Assembly: GCF_030758455.1 (NCBI RefSeq)
Contig: NZ_CP132353.1
Span: 2,666,001-2,730,000 of the forward strand
Direction of reading: 5' to 3'
Length of the DNA stretch: 64,000 bases
Source of the DNA: Erwinia pyri
GTDB lineage: Bacteria > Pseudomonadota > Gammaproteobacteria > Enterobacterales > Enterobacteriaceae
The notes under the pieces are model-generated. The model had not been told where the DNA came from and did not search any database. It was given only the letters and a program-made list of their open reading frames with translations. Positions 28,493 to 39,705 of the stretch are shown piece after piece. Numbering within the stretch: position 1 is the stretch's first letter; each line of letters opens with the position of its first letter. The position numbers were made by a program, and so were the translations under genes.

Positions 28493-28678
28493 TTAAGCCT
28501 TGTCTGGCCAGAGATTAGGCGCATAGCCTGGCATAAGCGCAGCTGTGCACCGGTTGGAATTTATTGTGAGTTGGCCGTTAGAATAGAAAACTGAGAAAGT
28601 TGTTGGGGAAGAATCGCCCTCGCATAAAGCAGCGAAACTTTTTTTGTCATACTGATGTCCGTTAAAGGACTTTACCAT
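28493..28678 (-). CDS. Hypothetical 61-residue protein upstream of phoH
   Basis: The frame starts at an ATG with GGAG seven bases upstream and encodes a soluble product beginning MVKSFNGHQYDKKSFAALC and ending PGYAPNLWPDKA. It would be the gene directly upstream of phoH, 85 bases away and in the same direction. No family is recognised. The good ribosome site is the main support; conservation is unknown. Confidence 0.3.
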   Translation of the reverse strand: MVKSFNGHQYDKKSFAALCEGDSSPTTFSVFYSNGQLTINSNRCTAALMPGYAPNLWPDKA

Positions 28679-28925
28679 TCGCGATCTCCGTAGTGAACCT
28701 GACAACACTTCTTTCTACCGCTGTTAATAAAGTGCTACAAACCTCAGTTCGAAAGCAACATCTATTTTATGTCAAGCGTAGCAATCTCAGGATTAATTGC
28801 CAGCAGGCGCAGAAAAATTAAAATTTTCTTATTGTTATTCATTGGGTTATAAATTTTTTAATCATTAATCTGATTCAGAAAAGTGTGGAGAAAAGCAGGG
28901 AAAAGAGGCAGGCGGCTATATTGAT

Positions 28926-28962
28926 TAAAAAACAACCTTCCGCCTCATCAGGAGGCAGAAGG
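28926..28962 (-). terminator. Terminator of the efeUOB operon
   Basis: Minus-strand CCTTCTGCCTC pairs with GAGGCGGAAGG around CTGAT and is followed by TTGTTTTTT. It lies just past the efeB stop. Confidence 0.88.
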
Positions 28963-28977
28963 CGCAGGCGTTAACCT

Positions 28978-30264
28978 TCAGGCTTCCAGTAAAGACTGAC
29001 CGAGATAATGCTTATCGTCAGGAACACCGGGCAACACAAAGAAATAGCCTCCGCCAATGGGCTTAATGTATTCCTCAAGCGCCTCACCGTTCAGTCTTTT
29101 TTGCACGCTAAGAAAACCTTTTTCTAAATCATGCTGATAACAGATAAATAACAGACCCATCTCAAGCTGACCGGCATTAGAGACGCCCAGCGAATAGCTG
29201 TAGCCGCGCCGCAGCATTAAATTGCTCTGCGTTTCCGGCGTCCGCGGATTGGCCAGACGAATGTGCGCATCCAGCGGCGTGACGTTGCCGTCGGGGTCGC
29301 TGGCATAATCAGGCAGATCATGCTCATTTTGCATGCCTAACGGTGCGCCGCTCTTTTTGACCCGACCAAAGATGGTCTCCTGTTCCCGTAACGGCGTACG
29401 GTCCCAGAACTCAACATGGAACTGAATGATTCTGGCGGCCTGATAGCTGCCTCCCACTGTCCAGGCGGGTTCACCCTGCCCCTCTGTTACCCACAGAATG
29501 TCGTCCATCAGAGGTTGATTGCTGGTATCGGGATTTGCCGTTCCGTCCTTGAAGCCTAACAGGTTGATCGGCGTCTCTTTACCCTTGCTGCGCGCAGCAT
29601 GGTCAGAGATAAATCCTTCACGACGCCAGCGCACGCTGAGTAAATCGGGCGAATGCTTGATGATATCCCGCAGGGCATGGATCACCGTGTCGTTGGTATT
29701 GGCGCAGATTTGCAGCAGCAGATCGCCATGGCACAATCTGGCATCCAACGAATCGTTGGGGAAGCGGGTCATTGCCTGCAGTTTGTGCGGCTTATGCGGC
29801 TGAAGGCCATAGCGATCGTCAAACAGCGAATGGCCCACGGAGACCGTTATCGTCAGGTTATCGGGGTAGATCTCCTCACCAAGAATGCCGGAATCCATTG
29901 GCGGTAAACGAGGATTGCTCACCAGCGGCGCTTTCCCGCCCCGGGTAAGAAAGGCGATGCGATCGTTCAACAGCCGGAATAAACGCGTCAAATCCGCTTT
30001 ATCGCCAGCCAGCACGTCAAAGGCGACGATCATCATCGCGGCCTGTTGCGGGGTGGTAATGCCTGCCTGATGCAGGCCGTAGAACGGTTGCGCCTCCTGT
30101 CGGGCAGTGGGCGATAACGCCCCCGGCGAGAAGGATTTGTCGTCTCGGGCTGCATGAGCCGGACAGCCGCCAGCCACGGCAAGGGCACCGCTGAGGATGC
30201 CCATGCCTTTTAATAAACGACGGCGCGACGGCATCGCCGCGTCGTCAACAGGTTGCCTTGCCAT
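28978..30264 (-). CDS. efeB: EfeB, Tat-exported dye-decolorising haem peroxidase
   Basis: A 428-residue DyP-type peroxidase of the EfeUOB ferrous-iron/haem-iron uptake system, exported folded by the Tat pathway. The twin-arginine signal is [21 protein letters not shown]. The DyP signature appears as GFKDGTANP, with the distal Asp and nearby Arg, and the proximal histidine probably in [11 protein letters not shown]. It starts seven bases after the efeO stop. The first ATG is kept because E. coli EfeB also has about ten residues before SRRR. Acts in the periplasm on EfeO-bound iron or haem. Confidence 0.94.
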   Translation of the reverse strand: MARQPVDDAAMPSRRRLLKGMGILSGALAVAGGCPAHAARDDKSFSPGALSPTARQEAQPFYGLHQAGITTPQQAAMMIVAFDVLAGDKADLTRLFRLLNDRIAFLTRGGKAPLVSNPRLPPMDSGILGEEIYPDNLTITVSVGHSLFDDRYGLQPHKPHKLQAMTRFPNDSLDARLCHGDLLLQICANTNDTVIHALRDIIKHSPDLLSVRWRREGFISDHAARSKGKETPINLLGFKDGTANPDTSNQPLMDDILWVTEGQGEPAWTVGGSYQAARIIQFHVEFWDRTPLREQETIFGRVKKSGAPLGMQNEHDLPDYASDPDGNVTPLDAHIRLANPRTPETQSNLMLRRGYSYSLGVSNAGQLEMGLLFICYQHDLEKGFLSVQKRLNGEALEEYIKPIGGGYFFVLPGVPDDKHYLGQSLLEA

Positions 30265-30270
30265 CTACAG

Positions 30271-31386
30271 TTAATCCAGTCCCAGTGTTCCGCGCAGTTT
30301 AGAAAGATCTTCAGCCAGCGTCGTGATTGGGCCTTTCATCGCATTGCGGTCAGCATCAGTCAGCTTATCGTAAGATTCAAACCCTTCTTTGGTGCGGTAT
30401 TTTGCCAGAATAGCGTCCACTTTTTTGAAGTTGGCCTCGATCTTCGCCAGCAGCGGCGCATCGGCCTTCTGCAGCATGGGGCGCAGCAGTTCCACAATTT
30501 TCTGTGCGCCATCAATATTTGCCTGGAAATCCCACAGATCGGTACGGCTGTAACGATCCTCTTCACCCGAGATTTTGCTTGAGGCCACTTCTTCAATCAG
30601 ACCGGCAGCGCCGCCTACCACTTTACCCGGCGGGAAGGCGAGTTCATCGACGCGTTTTTGCAGATCCAGCACGTCACTGTTCAGCTGCACCGCATAGTTT
30701 TCCATGCCTTTGGTGCTGTTGTCGCCCCAGAGCGCTTTCTCAAGCCGGTGGAAACCGGTGAATTTAGGATCCTCCGCTTTCTTCTCGTAATCATCCTCAC
30801 GAGCATCAATGCTGCCGTCCAGGTCTGAGAACAGCTCGGCGATCGGTTCGATGCGCTCGTAGTGGCGGCGGGTTGGCGCATAGAGCGCTTTCGCCTTCTC
30901 AATGTCCCCTGCTTTTACCGCATCCGTGAACGCTTTAGTGCTGGCGACCAGCTCCGCGACTTCTTTCGTGACGTAGGTTTTGTAGTCAGTAACAGGGCCG
31001 GCTAGCTGCAGGAGATCCGGCTTGCCGTCTGACGGGCCGCTGGCGCCTTTTACAATCAGCTTGCCTTTCGGGTTGCTCAGCAGGCCGCAGGTAAGCTCAT
31101 ACTCGCCCGCTTCCAGATTGGCCGTGAGTTTCTGAGTGAAGCCAGGCGCGATATTTTCACGCTCTTCCACCACCATTACCCCTTTCAGAATTTCCCACTC
31201 CAGCCCTTTCTGGCTGTTGTTCTGAATAATGAACTGAGTTTTACCGGCATTGACGGTGACCGTCATCGGGTCACACTGACGGTCATTAACGCTGATTTTA
31301 ACCTGGGGAATATCTGCAGCCGCCGCAGAGCCAGCCATCAGAGTAACGAGTGCGGCCAGCGCGTGCTGGCGAAAACCTGGAGTCAT
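30271..31386 (-). CDS. efeO: EfeO, periplasmic iron-binding component
   Basis: A 371-residue periplasmic protein with a signal peptide ([16 protein letters not shown]). An N-terminal cupredoxin-like domain, residues ~25-115, is followed by a peptidase-M75-type helical domain with the HxxE motif in [13 protein letters not shown]. Together they bind iron for transfer to the EfeU permease. It is the middle gene of efeUOB and close to the E. coli length (375). Confidence 0.95.
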   Translation of the reverse strand: MTPGFRQHALAALVTLMAGSAAAADIPQVKISVNDRQCDPMTVTVNAGKTQFIIQNNSQKGLEWEILKGVMVVEERENIAPGFTQKLTANLEAGEYELTCGLLSNPKGKLIVKGASGPSDGKPDLLQLAGPVTDYKTYVTKEVAELVASTKAFTDAVKAGDIEKAKALYAPTRRHYERIEPIAELFSDLDGSIDAREDDYEKKAEDPKFTGFHRLEKALWGDNSTKGMENYAVQLNSDVLDLQKRVDELAFPPGKVVGGAAGLIEEVASSKISGEEDRYSRTDLWDFQANIDGAQKIVELLRPMLQKADAPLLAKIEANFKKVDAILAKYRTKEGFESYDKLTDADRNAMKGPITTLAEDLSKLRGTLGLD

Positions 31387-31439
31387 AGTAAATATCCCTG
31401 TAAAAGTTAACGTGCCCGCAGTCAGGCACGGACAAAGGC

Positions 31440-32273
31440 TTAACGCGTGGTGTGCATTGCAGCAGCCTGAGAACGCACCGGCATAAAGAACAGCAGCAGC
31501 GCGGGAACTAAATAGATAAACCAGACCGCGACTTCGCTGACGCTTGGCGATTCCTGATAGCCCAGCATGCTCTCCAGCAGCGTACCAATCAGCGTGCTGG
31601 TTGAGAGGGTATTGCTGAGATCAAAAGCGATCGCCTGGAAATGATTCCACAATCCCGCCTCATGAAAAGCACGGATAGCGCCCGCCGCCAGTCCAGCGGC
31701 GACCAGCAGAATAAACAGGCTGGTCCACCTGAAGAAGGTAGCCAGATTCAGACGTACGCCGCCCCAATAGATCAGCATGCCCAGAACCACGGCAGTAGCC
31801 AGGCCGAGGATCGCCCCAATCGGCGGTGCGACGCCCACATCCTGCTGGAAAGCGGCAAGCAGGAAGAAGACGGACTCCAGCCCTTCACGCGCTACGGCCA
31901 GAAACACCATCACGATCAGCGCCCAGCCGCTGCTTTTTCCCTTCTGCAATGCATTATCCACTGCATCTTCCAGCTGAGCCTTGACGTTACGGGAGACTTT
32001 ACGCATCCAGAACACCATGTAAGTCAGGATAAAAACGGCAATGACCGCCACGATCCCTTCAAACAGCTCCTGCTCTTTCTGCGGAAACTCACCGGTGGTT
32101 TCACTGATGAAATAGCCCACGCCCAGGCAGAGGGTAGCGGCAACAAACACGCCAACCCACATGGCACCAAACCACTCACTGCGCTGGGTCCGCTTCAGGT
32201 AACTGGCAATCAGGCTGACAATCAGCGCAGCTTCCAGCCCTTCACGTAACATGATGAGAAAGGGAACGAACAT
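31440..32273 (-). CDS. efeU: EfeU, FTR1-type ferrous iron permease
   Basis: A 277-residue inner-membrane permease with seven membrane segments and the two REGLE motifs of the FTR1 family ([14 protein letters not shown] at the N-terminus and [13 protein letters not shown] mid-protein). It imports iron delivered by EfeO/EfeB. Unlike the frameshifted K-12 copy, this gene is intact. GAGG lies eight bases before the ATG. A near-consensus Fur box 60 bases upstream indicates iron repression of the operon. Confidence 0.95.
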   Translation of the reverse strand: MFVPFLIMLREGLEAALIVSLIASYLKRTQRSEWFGAMWVGVFVAATLCLGVGYFISETTGEFPQKEQELFEGIVAVIAVFILTYMVFWMRKVSRNVKAQLEDAVDNALQKGKSSGWALIVMVFLAVAREGLESVFFLLAAFQQDVGVAPPIGAILGLATAVVLGMLIYWGGVRLNLATFFRWTSLFILLVAAGLAAGAIRAFHEAGLWNHFQAIAFDLSNTLSTSTLIGTLLESMLGYQESPSVSEVAVWFIYLVPALLLFFMPVRSQAAAMHTTR

Positions 32274-32331
32274 GTTCAGGACCTCAAAGAGTTAAGCCAT
32301 TCAGCTACGGTAAAGAAACGTAAATCAAAAC

Positions 32332-32350
32332 GATATCGATTATCATTATC
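32332..32350 (-). promoter_or_regulatory. Fur box of efeUOB
   Basis: Minus-strand GATAATGATAATCGATATC matches the 19-base Fur consensus GATAATGATAATCATTATC at 17 positions. It lies about 60 bases upstream of the efeU start, where promoter occlusion is expected. Confidence 0.88.
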
Positions 32351-32539
32351 GGCAAGAAAAACACAAGAGCAGATGCGACTATTTTCACATTCTGCGAGCA
32401 GGCGTGCGCTGGTTCCGGGAATAAAAAGGCGTGGTTCAGTCAGTACCAGAAAAGATTTGAGGATATGCCGGGCGAAATGGGTCATCGACCCGCAAAGCAG
32501 TAACCGGGCGACAGAGCGCCGCCCGGGCAAAAAACGCGA

Positions 32540-34024
32540 TTAATCTGCGTTGTATTCCGCTTCAGCCGCGTCGAAACGCTGCTGTGCCGCAGCAGAAGGC
32601 TCACGGCCCATCAGGCTGACAATCACAATCGCCAGACTGGCAAACAGGAAGCCTGGGATGATTTCATACAGATCCAGCCAGCCGTACTGCTTCCAGATAA
32701 GCACGGTCGCCGCACCGACAATCATACCAATCAGCGCGCCGTTGCGGGTCATGCGCTTCCAGATCAGGGAGAAGAGCACAACCGGACCGAAAGCGGCACC
32801 AAAGCCTGCCCATGCATAGCTGACCAGGCCCAGCACGCGGTTATCCGGGTTGGCCGCCAGGGCAATGGCGATGACCGCCACCAGCAGCACCATCAGGCGC
32901 CCTACCCATACCAGCTCGCGCTGAGAGGCATTTTTACGCAGGAAGTTTTTATAGAGATCTTCCGTCAGCGCGCTGGAACAGACCAGCAGCTGGCAGCTAA
33001 GGGTTGACATCACCGCCGCCAGAATGGCTGACAGGAGGATCCCGGCAATCCACGGGTTGAACAGAATGCGGGCCAGCTCAATAAAGATACGCTCGCCGTT
33101 TTCCGAGACGCCGGACGCCTGATCCGGGTGGTTCTGGAAGTAGGCGATGCCAAAGAAGCCGACGCCGACGGCACCCAACAGGCAGAGGATCATCCAGGTC
33201 ATACCGATGCGGCGGGCAGAGCGGATTGAGCGGTGTGAATCCGCCGCCATAAAGCGCGCCAGAATGTGCGGCTGCCCGAAATAGCCCAGTCCCCAGCCCA
33301 GCAGAGAGATAATCGCCACGAAGTTAAGGTTTTTAAGCATATCCATGTTTTCAATGCTTTTCGCCTGGATCACCTGCAGCGAGTCGCTGAGTCCGCCTAC
33401 GGCAAAAATCACTATCACCGGCGTCAGGATCAGCGCAAAGAACATCAGCCCGGCCTGTACGGTATCGGTCCAGCTTACTGCCAGGAAGCCGCCAACGAAG
33501 GTATAGAGGATGGTTGCAGCAGCCCCGGCCCACAGCGCAGTTTCATAACTCATGCCGAAGGTGCTTTCAAACAGACGTGCGCCCGCCACGATGCCGGAAG
33601 CACAGTAGATAGTGAAGAACACCAGAATGACCAGCGCAGAGATGACGCGCAGCATTTTACTGTTATCTTCAAACCGACTGGAGAAGTAGTCTGGCAAAGT
33701 CAGCGCATTATCGTGGTGTTCTGTCTGCACGCGCAGGCGGCCCGCGACAATTTTCCAGTTAAGATAAGCACCGATGGTAAGGCCAACGGCGATCCAGCTT
33801 TCTGAAATCCCGGAGAGGAAGATAGCGCCCGGCAACCCCATCAGCAGCCAACCGCTCATATCGGAAGCGCCGGCAGAGAGCGCCGTCACCACGCTGCCCA
33901 GGCTGCGGCCACCCAGAATATAGTCATCAAAGTTTTTTGTAGACCGGTATGCAATTAAACCTATCAGCACCATGCCGAAGATATAGACGCAAAAGGTCAC
34001 CATCATTGGTGTACTTACAGTCAT
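32540..34024 (-). CDS. putP: PutP, Na+/proline symporter
   Basis: A 494-residue SSS-family transporter with 12-13 membrane helices that imports proline with sodium. The N-terminus (STPMMVTFCVYIFGMVLIG) and the signatures GGRSLGSVVTALSAGASDMSGWLL and AVSWTDTVQAGLMFFA match E. coli PutP closely. GGAG lies seven bases upstream of the ATG. It is divergent from putA, and the shared intergenic region carries PutA operator-like sites. Confidence 0.96.
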   Translation of the reverse strand: MTVSTPMMVTFCVYIFGMVLIGLIAYRSTKNFDDYILGGRSLGSVVTALSAGASDMSGWLLMGLPGAIFLSGISESWIAVGLTIGAYLNWKIVAGRLRVQTEHHDNALTLPDYFSSRFEDNSKMLRVISALVILVFFTIYCASGIVAGARLFESTFGMSYETALWAGAAATILYTFVGGFLAVSWTDTVQAGLMFFALILTPVIVIFAVGGLSDSLQVIQAKSIENMDMLKNLNFVAIISLLGWGLGYFGQPHILARFMAADSHRSIRSARRIGMTWMILCLLGAVGVGFFGIAYFQNHPDQASGVSENGERIFIELARILFNPWIAGILLSAILAAVMSTLSCQLLVCSSALTEDLYKNFLRKNASQRELVWVGRLMVLLVAVIAIALAANPDNRVLGLVSYAWAGFGAAFGPVVLFSLIWKRMTRNGALIGMIVGAATVLIWKQYGWLDLYEIIPGFLFASLAIVIVSLMGREPSAAAQQRFDAAEAEYNAD

Positions 34025-34443
34025 TCAGGTTCTCCACTTATTATAATTAATGCGCACCGCCAGAGCTTAGGGGATGCACCGCTGGAACGTCGCGGTGCCA
34101 CTGCTGGCTTAGCGCGGGGTATCCTGCCGCAAACCGCTTTTTGGCACAAACGATTTAACACAGTAGTTACAGCAATTTCACCATTCATCACAGGTCTTGG
34201 TTTAACAGGTTGCACTGGATCACATTTCAACCGGTTGCACCACGAGGTTACCCCTCTCAAAGCCCCATTTTTCCTGCCTGTTTAATTCTGGCCGGATTCT
34301 TGCAGCAATATCCATGCCGCTTTTCAGGAAACGGTTTTAAACTCTGCAAACCAGGTCACGTTTAACATGGTTGCACAAAGTTGCAACTTAAGTGATATTG
34401 CTTGCCAACATCGACATTTATTTTTTGCAAGGAGTTCTCAGGC
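34025..34443. promoter_or_regulatory. putP-putA control region with PutA operator sites
   Basis: This 419-base divergent region contains four GTTGCA hexamers (34209-34214, 34234-34239, 34370-34375, 34380-34385), the sequence recognised by the ribbon-helix-helix domain of PutA. They fall in two pairs, one nearer putP and one nearer putA. The last is part of the palindrome GTTGCAAC. Without proline, PutA is expected to bind here and repress both genes. Confidence 0.8.
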
Positions 34444-37400
34444 ATGGGCACAACCACCATGGGCGTAAAGCTGGATGAAGCCACGCGTGAGCGTATTAAG
34501 CTGGCTGCAGGCCAGATTGACCGCACCCCACACTGGCTGATCAAGCAGGCGATCTTTAACTATCTTGAGCAGCTGGAAAAAGGCGATGCCCTGCCTGAAT
34601 TCCCGTTACAGGCACTGTCGCAGGAAGGGGAAGAGAGCTTGCCAGAGGAGCAGCGTCAGCCTTTTCTGCACTTTGCCGAGCACATTCTTCCGCAGTCCGT
34701 TGCCCGTGCGGCGATAACCTCCGCATGGCGCCGTCCGGAGACTGAATCGGTGCCGATGATGCTGGAGCAGGCACGCTTACCCGCTCCGCTTGCGCAGCAA
34801 ACTTACCGCCTTGCCCACCAGCTTGCTGAGAAGCTCAGGCACCAAAAAGGTGCAACCGGACGCGCTGGCATGGTGCAAAGCCTGCTGCAGGAGTTCTCTC
34901 TCTCCTCGCAGGAAGGGGTGGCGCTGATGTGTCTGGCTGAAGCTTTGCTGCGTATTCCCGATAAACCTACCCGCGACGCGTTGATCCGCGACAAAATCAG
35001 CAACGGTAACTGGCAGTCTCACCTGGGACGCAGCCCTTCCCTGTTTGTCAACGCCGCGACCTGGGGCCTGCTCTTTACCGGTCGTCTGGTTTCCACCCAT
35101 AACGAAGCGAACCTTTCCCGTTCGCTGAACCGCATCATCGGTAAAAGCGGCGAGCCGCTGATCCGCAAAGGTGTGGATATGGCGATGCGCCTGATGGGCG
35201 AACAGTTTGTGACCGGCGAAACCATCTCTGAAGCGCTGGCGAATGCCCGTAAGCTGGAAGAGAAAGGTTTCCGCTACTCTTATGACATGCTGGGTGAAGC
35301 GGCGCTGACCGCGCAGGATGCAAAAGCCTACCTGCTCTCTTATCAGCAGGCGATCCACGCCATCGGGAAAGCTTCTAACGGACGCGGCATTTATGAAGGG
35401 CCGGGCATTTCCATTAAACTCTCTGCCCTCCATCCCCGCTACAGCCGCGCGCAGTATGAACGCGTGATGACCGAGCTCTATCCGATCCTGAAATCGTTAA
35501 CGCTGCTGGCGCGCTCTTACGACATCGGCATCAATATTGATGCGGAAGAAGCGGATCGTCTGGAGCTGTCGCTGGATCTGCTGGAGAAACTCTGCTTTGA
35601 GCCGGAGCTGGAAGGCTGGAACGGCATCGGCTTTGTGATTCAGGCGTACATGAAGCGCTGCCCGGCGGTGATTGATGCGCTGGTAGACCTGGCGCAGCGC
35701 AGCCGCCGCCGCCTGATGATCCGCCTGGTGAAAGGCGCCTACTGGGACAGTGAAATCAAACGCGCTCAGATGGAAGGCCTGGAAGGCTACCCGGTTTATA
35801 CCCGTAAGGTCTATACCGATATCTCTTATCTGGCCTGCGCGCGCAAACTCCTTGCGGCGCCCAATCTGATTTATCCGCAGTTCGCCACCCATAACGCCCA
35901 CACGCTGGCCGCTATCTATCAGCTGGCGGGCAACAACTACTATCCTGGCCAGTATGAGTTCCAGTGCCTTCACGGCATGGGTGAACCGCTGTATGAGCAG
36001 GTGGTAGGTAAAGTGGCTGACGGTAAATTAAACCGCCCTTGCCGTATTTACGCTCCGGTGGGCACCCATGAAACGCTGCTCGCTTACCTGGTTCGTCGTC
36101 TGCTGGAAAACGGCGCGAATACTTCCTTCGTGAACCGCATTGCCGATAACACCCTGGCGATTGAGGATCTGGTGGCCGATCCGGTGGAAGAGGTAGAGAA
36201 AATGGCGCGGGTTGAAGGAGCCGTTGGCTTACCGCACCCTAAAATTCCTCTGCCCCGCGAGCTTTACGGCAAAAAACGGCCGAACTCTGCCGGGTTGGAT
36301 CTCGCTAACGAACATCGCCTGGCCTCGCTCTCCAGCGCCCTGCTCAACAGTGCTATTCAGCCGTGGCAGGCAGGCCCGATGATTGAGGGTGAGCAGGAAG
36401 CGGGTGAAGCGCTGCCGGTGATCAACCCGGCCGAGCCGACCGATATTGTGGGCTATGTTCGCCACGCTACTGAAAATGAAGTGTCAACCGCGCTGGATGC
36501 CGCGGCGAGTGCAGGCCCGATCTGGTTTGCTACGCCGCCAGAAGAGCGCGCCGCCATTCTGGAACGCGCCGCTATTCTGATGGAGGGCCAGATGCAGCGG
36601 CTGCTGGGTATTCTGGTGCGCGAAGCGGGTAAAACTTTCAGCAATGCAATTTCTGAAGTGCGTGAAGCGGTGGATTTCCTGCATTACTACGCGGGCCAGG
36701 TACGCGATGACTTTGATAACGAAACGCACCGTCCGCTTGGCCCGGTGGTCTGCATCAGCCCGTGGAACTTCCCGCTGGCTATCTTCACCGGCCAGATTGC
36801 CGCCGCGCTGGCCGCAGGGAACAGCGTGCTGGCTAAACCAGCCGAGCAGACGCCGCTGATCGCAGCCGAAGCGGTGGCGCTGCTTCACGAGGCAGGCGTT
36901 CCGGTTGGCGCACTGCAGCTGTTGCCGGGCCTGGGTGAAACTGTTGGCGCGCAGCTGACTGGCGATCCACGCGTGCGTGGCGTGATGTTCACCGGTTCTA
37001 CCGCTGTCGCCACTCTGTTGCAGCGTAACCTTGCCGGCCGCCTTGATCCGCAGGGTCGTCCTACCCCGCTGATTGCCGAAACCGGTGGAATGAACGCGAT
37101 GATCGTTGACTCCTCGGCCCTGACCGAGCAGGTGGTGATTGATATCGTCGCCTCGGCGTTCGACAGCGCCGGACAACGCTGCTCCGCGCTGCGCCTGCTC
37201 TGCGTGCAGGAAGACGTGGCTGACCACACGCTGAAAATGCTGCGTGGCGCAATGGCTGAATGCCGTATGGGCAACCCTGAGCGTCTCTCTACGGATATTG
37301 GTCCGGTTATCGATGCGGAAGCGAAAGAGAATATCGAACGTCATATCCAGGCGATGCGCAGTAAAGGCATGACCGTTTACCAGGCCGCCTGGGCCAACCC

Positions 37401-38394
37401 GGAAGAGAGTAAAGAGTGGCAGAGCGGCACCTTTATTCAGCCCACGCTGATTGAGCTGGGTAGCGTCAATGACCTCGATAAGGAGATCTTTGGTCCGGTG
37501 CTGCACGTGGTGCGCTACAAGCGCAACACCCTGCCGCAGGTTATTGAGCAGATCAATGCCTCCGGTTATGGCCTGACGCTGGGCGTGCATACCCGCATCG
37601 ACGAAACCATTCTTCAGGTTACTAACCACGCTCGCGTGGGTAACCTCTACGTTAACCGCAATATGGTCGGTGCGGTGGTGGGCGTGCAGCCGTTTGGTGG
37701 CGAAGGTCTCTCTGGCACCGGTCCGAAAGCGGGTGGACCGCTCTACCTCTATCGTCTGCTGTCGCACCGTCCGGATGGTGCGCTGCGCGTAACGCTGGAT
37801 CGTCAGGATGGCGTGACGCCGGTTGATGCTGCGCTGCGTCCCGCTCTGCTGGCACCGCATCAGGCTTTAACAGAGTGGGCAAGAAACAAGCCGGAGCTGG
37901 CTGCGCTGTGCGCACGCTTTACCGAGCTGGGCCAGGGCGGCACCGTCCGCCTGTTACCTGGCCCCACGGGCGAACGTAACACCTTTGCCCTGCTGCCAAG
38001 AGAGCGCGTGCTCTGCCTGGCGGATAACGAAGAGGATGCGCTGGTTCAGCTGGCTGCGGTTACTGCCGTAGGCAGTGAAGCGGTCTGGCAGGCTGATGAG
38101 CTGCATCGCGCCCTGCTGAAGAAACTGCCTGCTGAGGTGCAGAAGCGTATTCATTTGAGTCCGCAGCCTCTGGCCAATGCTGAAGCGTTTGACGCGGTGA
38201 TCTATCATGGCGATGCCGATCAGCTGCGTGAAGTCTGCGAAACTGTAGCGACGCGTGAAGGGGCGATCGTCTCGGTACAGGGCTTTGCCCGCGGTGAGAC
38301 CAATCTGCTGCTGGAACGTCTGCTTATTGAACGTTCGCTCAGCGTCAACACCGCGGCGGCAGGCGGTAATGCCAGCCTGATGACCATCGGCTAA
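34444..38394 (+). CDS. putA: PutA, trifunctional proline utilisation repressor/dehydrogenase
   Basis: A 1316-residue protein that represses put in the absence of proline. At the membrane it oxidises proline to glutamate through proline dehydrogenase and glutamate-semialdehyde dehydrogenase domains. The N-terminal ribbon-helix-helix is [17 protein letters not shown]. The FAD domain spans roughly residues 230-570 ([38 protein letters not shown]). The aldehyde dehydrogenase part has [18 protein letters not shown], and the catalytic Cys in [11 protein letters not shown]. The C-terminus ends NASLMTIG as in E. coli. I start at 34444, with AGGAG nine bases upstream, matching the E. coli N-terminus; the frame extends 14 codons further upstream. 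Confidence 0.97.
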   Translation: MGTTTMGVKLDEATRERIKLAAGQIDRTPHWLIKQAIFNYLEQLEKGDALPEFPLQALSQEGEESLPEEQRQPFLHFAEHILPQSVARAAITSAWRRPETESVPMMLEQARLPAPLAQQTYRLAHQLAEKLRHQKGATGRAGMVQSLLQEFSLSSQEGVALMCLAEALLRIPDKPTRDALIRDKISNGNWQSHLGRSPSLFVNAATWGLLFTGRLVSTHNEANLSRSLNRIIGKSGEPLIRKGVDMAMRLMGEQFVTGETISEALANARKLEEKGFRYSYDMLGEAALTAQDAKAYLLSYQQAIHAIGKASNGRGIYEGPGISIKLSALHPRYSRAQYERVMTELYPILKSLTLLARSYDIGINIDAEEADRLELSLDLLEKLCFEPELEGWNGIGFVIQAYMKRCPAVIDALVDLAQRSRRRLMIRLVKGAYWDSEIKRAQMEGLEGYPVYTRKVYTDISYLACARKLLAAPNLIYPQFATHNAHTLAAIYQLAGNNYYPGQYEFQCLHGMGEPLYEQVVGKVADGKLNRPCRIYAPVGTHETLLAYLVRRLLENGANTSFVNRIADNTLAIEDLVADPVEEVEKMARVEGAVGLPHPKIPLPRELYGKKRPNSAGLDLANEHRLASLSSALLNSAIQPWQAGPMIEGEQEAGEALPVINPAEPTDIVGYVRHATENEVSTALDAAASAGPIWFATPPEERAAILERAAILMEGQMQRLLGILVREAGKTFSNAISEVREAVDFLHYYAGQVRDDFDNETHRPLGPVVCISPWNFPLAIFTGQIAAALAAGNSVLAKPAEQTPLIAAEAVALLHEAGVPVGALQLLPGLGETVGAQLTGDPRVRGVMFTGSTAVATLLQRNLAGRLDPQGRPTPLIAETGGMNAMIVDSSALTEQVVIDIVASAFDSAGQRCSALRLLCVQEDVADHTLKMLRGAMAECRMGNPERLSTDIGPVIDAEAKENIERHIQAMRSKGMTVYQAAWANPEESKEWQSGTFIQPTLIELGSVNDLDKEIFGPVLHVVRYKRNTLPQVIEQINASGYGLTLGVHTRIDETILQVTNHARVGNLYVNRNMVGAVVGVQPFGGEGLSGTGPKAGGPLYLYRLLSHRPDGALRVTLDRQDGVTPVDAALRPALLAPHQALTEWARNKPELAALCARFTELGQGGTVRLLPGPTGERNTFALLPRERVLCLADNEEDALVQLAAVTAVGSEAVWQADELHRALLKKLPAEVQKRIHLSPQPLANAEAFDAVIYHGDADQLREVCETVATREGAIVSVQGFARGETNLLLERLLIERSLSVNTAAAGGNASLMTIG

Positions 38395-38410
38395 TCACTC
38401 TGCAGCGCTA

Positions 38411-38440
38411 AAAAAACGGGGCGAATATCGCCCCGTTTTT
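38411..38440. terminator. Terminator between putA and the acyltransferase gene
   Basis: AAAAACGGGGCG pairs with CGCCCCGTTTTT around a short AATAT loop. Flanking A- and T-runs make it usable from both directions. Confidence 0.9.
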
Positions 38441-38482
38441 ATTGATGCCCACCGTTAAGGCTGAGCAGATCCTCTTCCGCTC

Positions 38483-39562
38483 TTAAGACTGCACGTTCAG
38501 TTTCATGCGCAGCAGTTTCGGGTAGATAAACAGATTTTTCCCCACGCCACGGTTCAGCAACGTCCAGATCCCTACCGAGCAGCCAGCACAGACCACCACC
38601 ATCGCAATCGGGAAGCCCACCGCCCACAGCAGAGAGAACGCTTTGCTGGCAAACAGATTGTGGCTGATGGCGAACAGAATGGCTGACATGCCGAAGAACT
38701 CAATGAAGATGCGATGCAGCACGTAGATCTGCAGCGTATTTTTGCCGATCCAGTTCAGCCAGCGCATGCTGAAGTAGTGGTTCAACATTCTGAAGAGCGC
38801 AATGCAGCAGAGAATGGCGATCACGCAGAGGAACAGGCTTTCTGGCATTCCCATCAGGGCATGCACCGCGGTCAGTGCGCCCAGGATTGTCCAGGGCACT
38901 ATATTGCTGCGATGCCATTCGCTCCAGCGCATCATGGTGCTGCTGTAGAAGGTGCCAAACAGGAAGAAGATAAAGTACTGCGACAGACTTTCCGGCCCCC
39001 ATCCCGGGATAGCCTTCACGGTCGCCGCGTAGTTCAGCGCTATCGCCACCAGCAGCATCAGCCCTTTCTGCTTGCGGAACAGCTTGGCAAACAGGAAGAA
39101 CAGACCCAGTGCATAGAGATACCAGGAGGAGCTCATTGCCAGCAGCATCAGCTTTATGAACTCCAGCGGCGTGGCAGCCCAGGCGGCATTGATGTTATCA
39201 GAGAGGTGATCCCCCATGATTTCGCCAGAGACGCCGTTAATCATCAGCCACTGGATCACTCCCCATAAAAAATAGAGATAGAACAGATTAGTGACGCGGC
39301 TGGTAAAGACCTGTTTCCAGGCACGGTTGACGATAGCGTTGGCTGCCAGCAGACCGGAAACAAAGAAAAATGCCGGCATTCGCAGCGGAGAGAGATAGTT
39401 ATTAAAAGCGACCCATAATTTCGCCGGGAGAAATCCGGCGGTTAAATGGGTCATCATTTCAGCATAACCTGGTAGTACAACGTGATATAAAACCACTAAC
39501 AAAATGCAGGCGCCTTTCAGGCTGTTCACCCAGGCAATTTCTTTCTTATTGCTATTATTCAT
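38483..39562 (-). CDS. Acyltransferase family 3 membrane protein (copy B)
   Basis: A 359-residue integral membrane protein with about ten helices of the acyltransferase-3 (OafA/NolL-like) family. The N-terminal catalytic-type segment is WVNSLKGACILLVVLYHVVLPG with the conserved histidine, followed by LRMPAFFFVSGLLA. It probably transfers an acyl, often acetyl, group to a cell-surface sugar. It is a paralogue of the next gene (39706-40797); both share SPLRMPAFFFVSGLL and NTLQIYVLHRIFIE. No sugar biosynthesis genes are adjacent, so the target is unknown. Confidence 0.85.
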   Translation of the reverse strand: MNNSNKKEIAWVNSLKGACILLVVLYHVVLPGYAEMMTHLTAGFLPAKLWVAFNNYLSPLRMPAFFFVSGLLAANAIVNRAWKQVFTSRVTNLFYLYFLWGVIQWLMINGVSGEIMGDHLSDNINAAWAATPLEFIKLMLLAMSSSWYLYALGLFFLFAKLFRKQKGLMLLVAIALNYAATVKAIPGWGPESLSQYFIFFLFGTFYSSTMMRWSEWHRSNIVPWTILGALTAVHALMGMPESLFLCVIAILCCIALFRMLNHYFSMRWLNWIGKNTLQIYVLHRIFIEFFGMSAILFAISHNLFASKAFSLLWAVGFPIAMVVVCAGCSVGIWTLLNRGVGKNLFIYPKLLRMKLNVQS

Positions 39563-39705
39563 TCTATTACTCCAGCTGTTATCGTCATATTTTATAAAAG
39601 CGTGGCAGCAACGTATCCTGGTGCTGAGGGTTATTTTATTATTATGTGGTACGGATAGTTCGGTGGTTCATAAAAGCGCAGGGCCGATATTATCGGCCCT
39701 GTGCG

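Larger units (their letters stand above)
28408..28977. other. Intergenic region between phoH and efeB
   Basis: About 570 bases that must hold the phoH promoter. The stretch 28780-28870 is very AT-rich. It contains one possible small minus-strand gene (28493-28678) and the efeB terminator, both listed separately. I see nothing else. Confidence 0.5.

Noticed and set aside
28600..28780. Pho box for phoH
   Set aside because: Only a half-site-like TTGACATAAAATAG was seen; mismatches are too many to call it a PhoB site.
32500..32535. Hairpin after putP as terminator
   Set aside because: A GC-rich stem exists but no T-run follows on the minus strand.
34402..34443. 14-codon N-terminal extension of PutA
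   Set aside because: The internal ATG matches the conserved PutA N-terminus and has AGGAG upstream; the extension overlaps the control region.
36484..37860. 458-codon minus-strand frame inside putA
   Set aside because: Antisense shadow of the highly conserved putA dehydrogenase domain.
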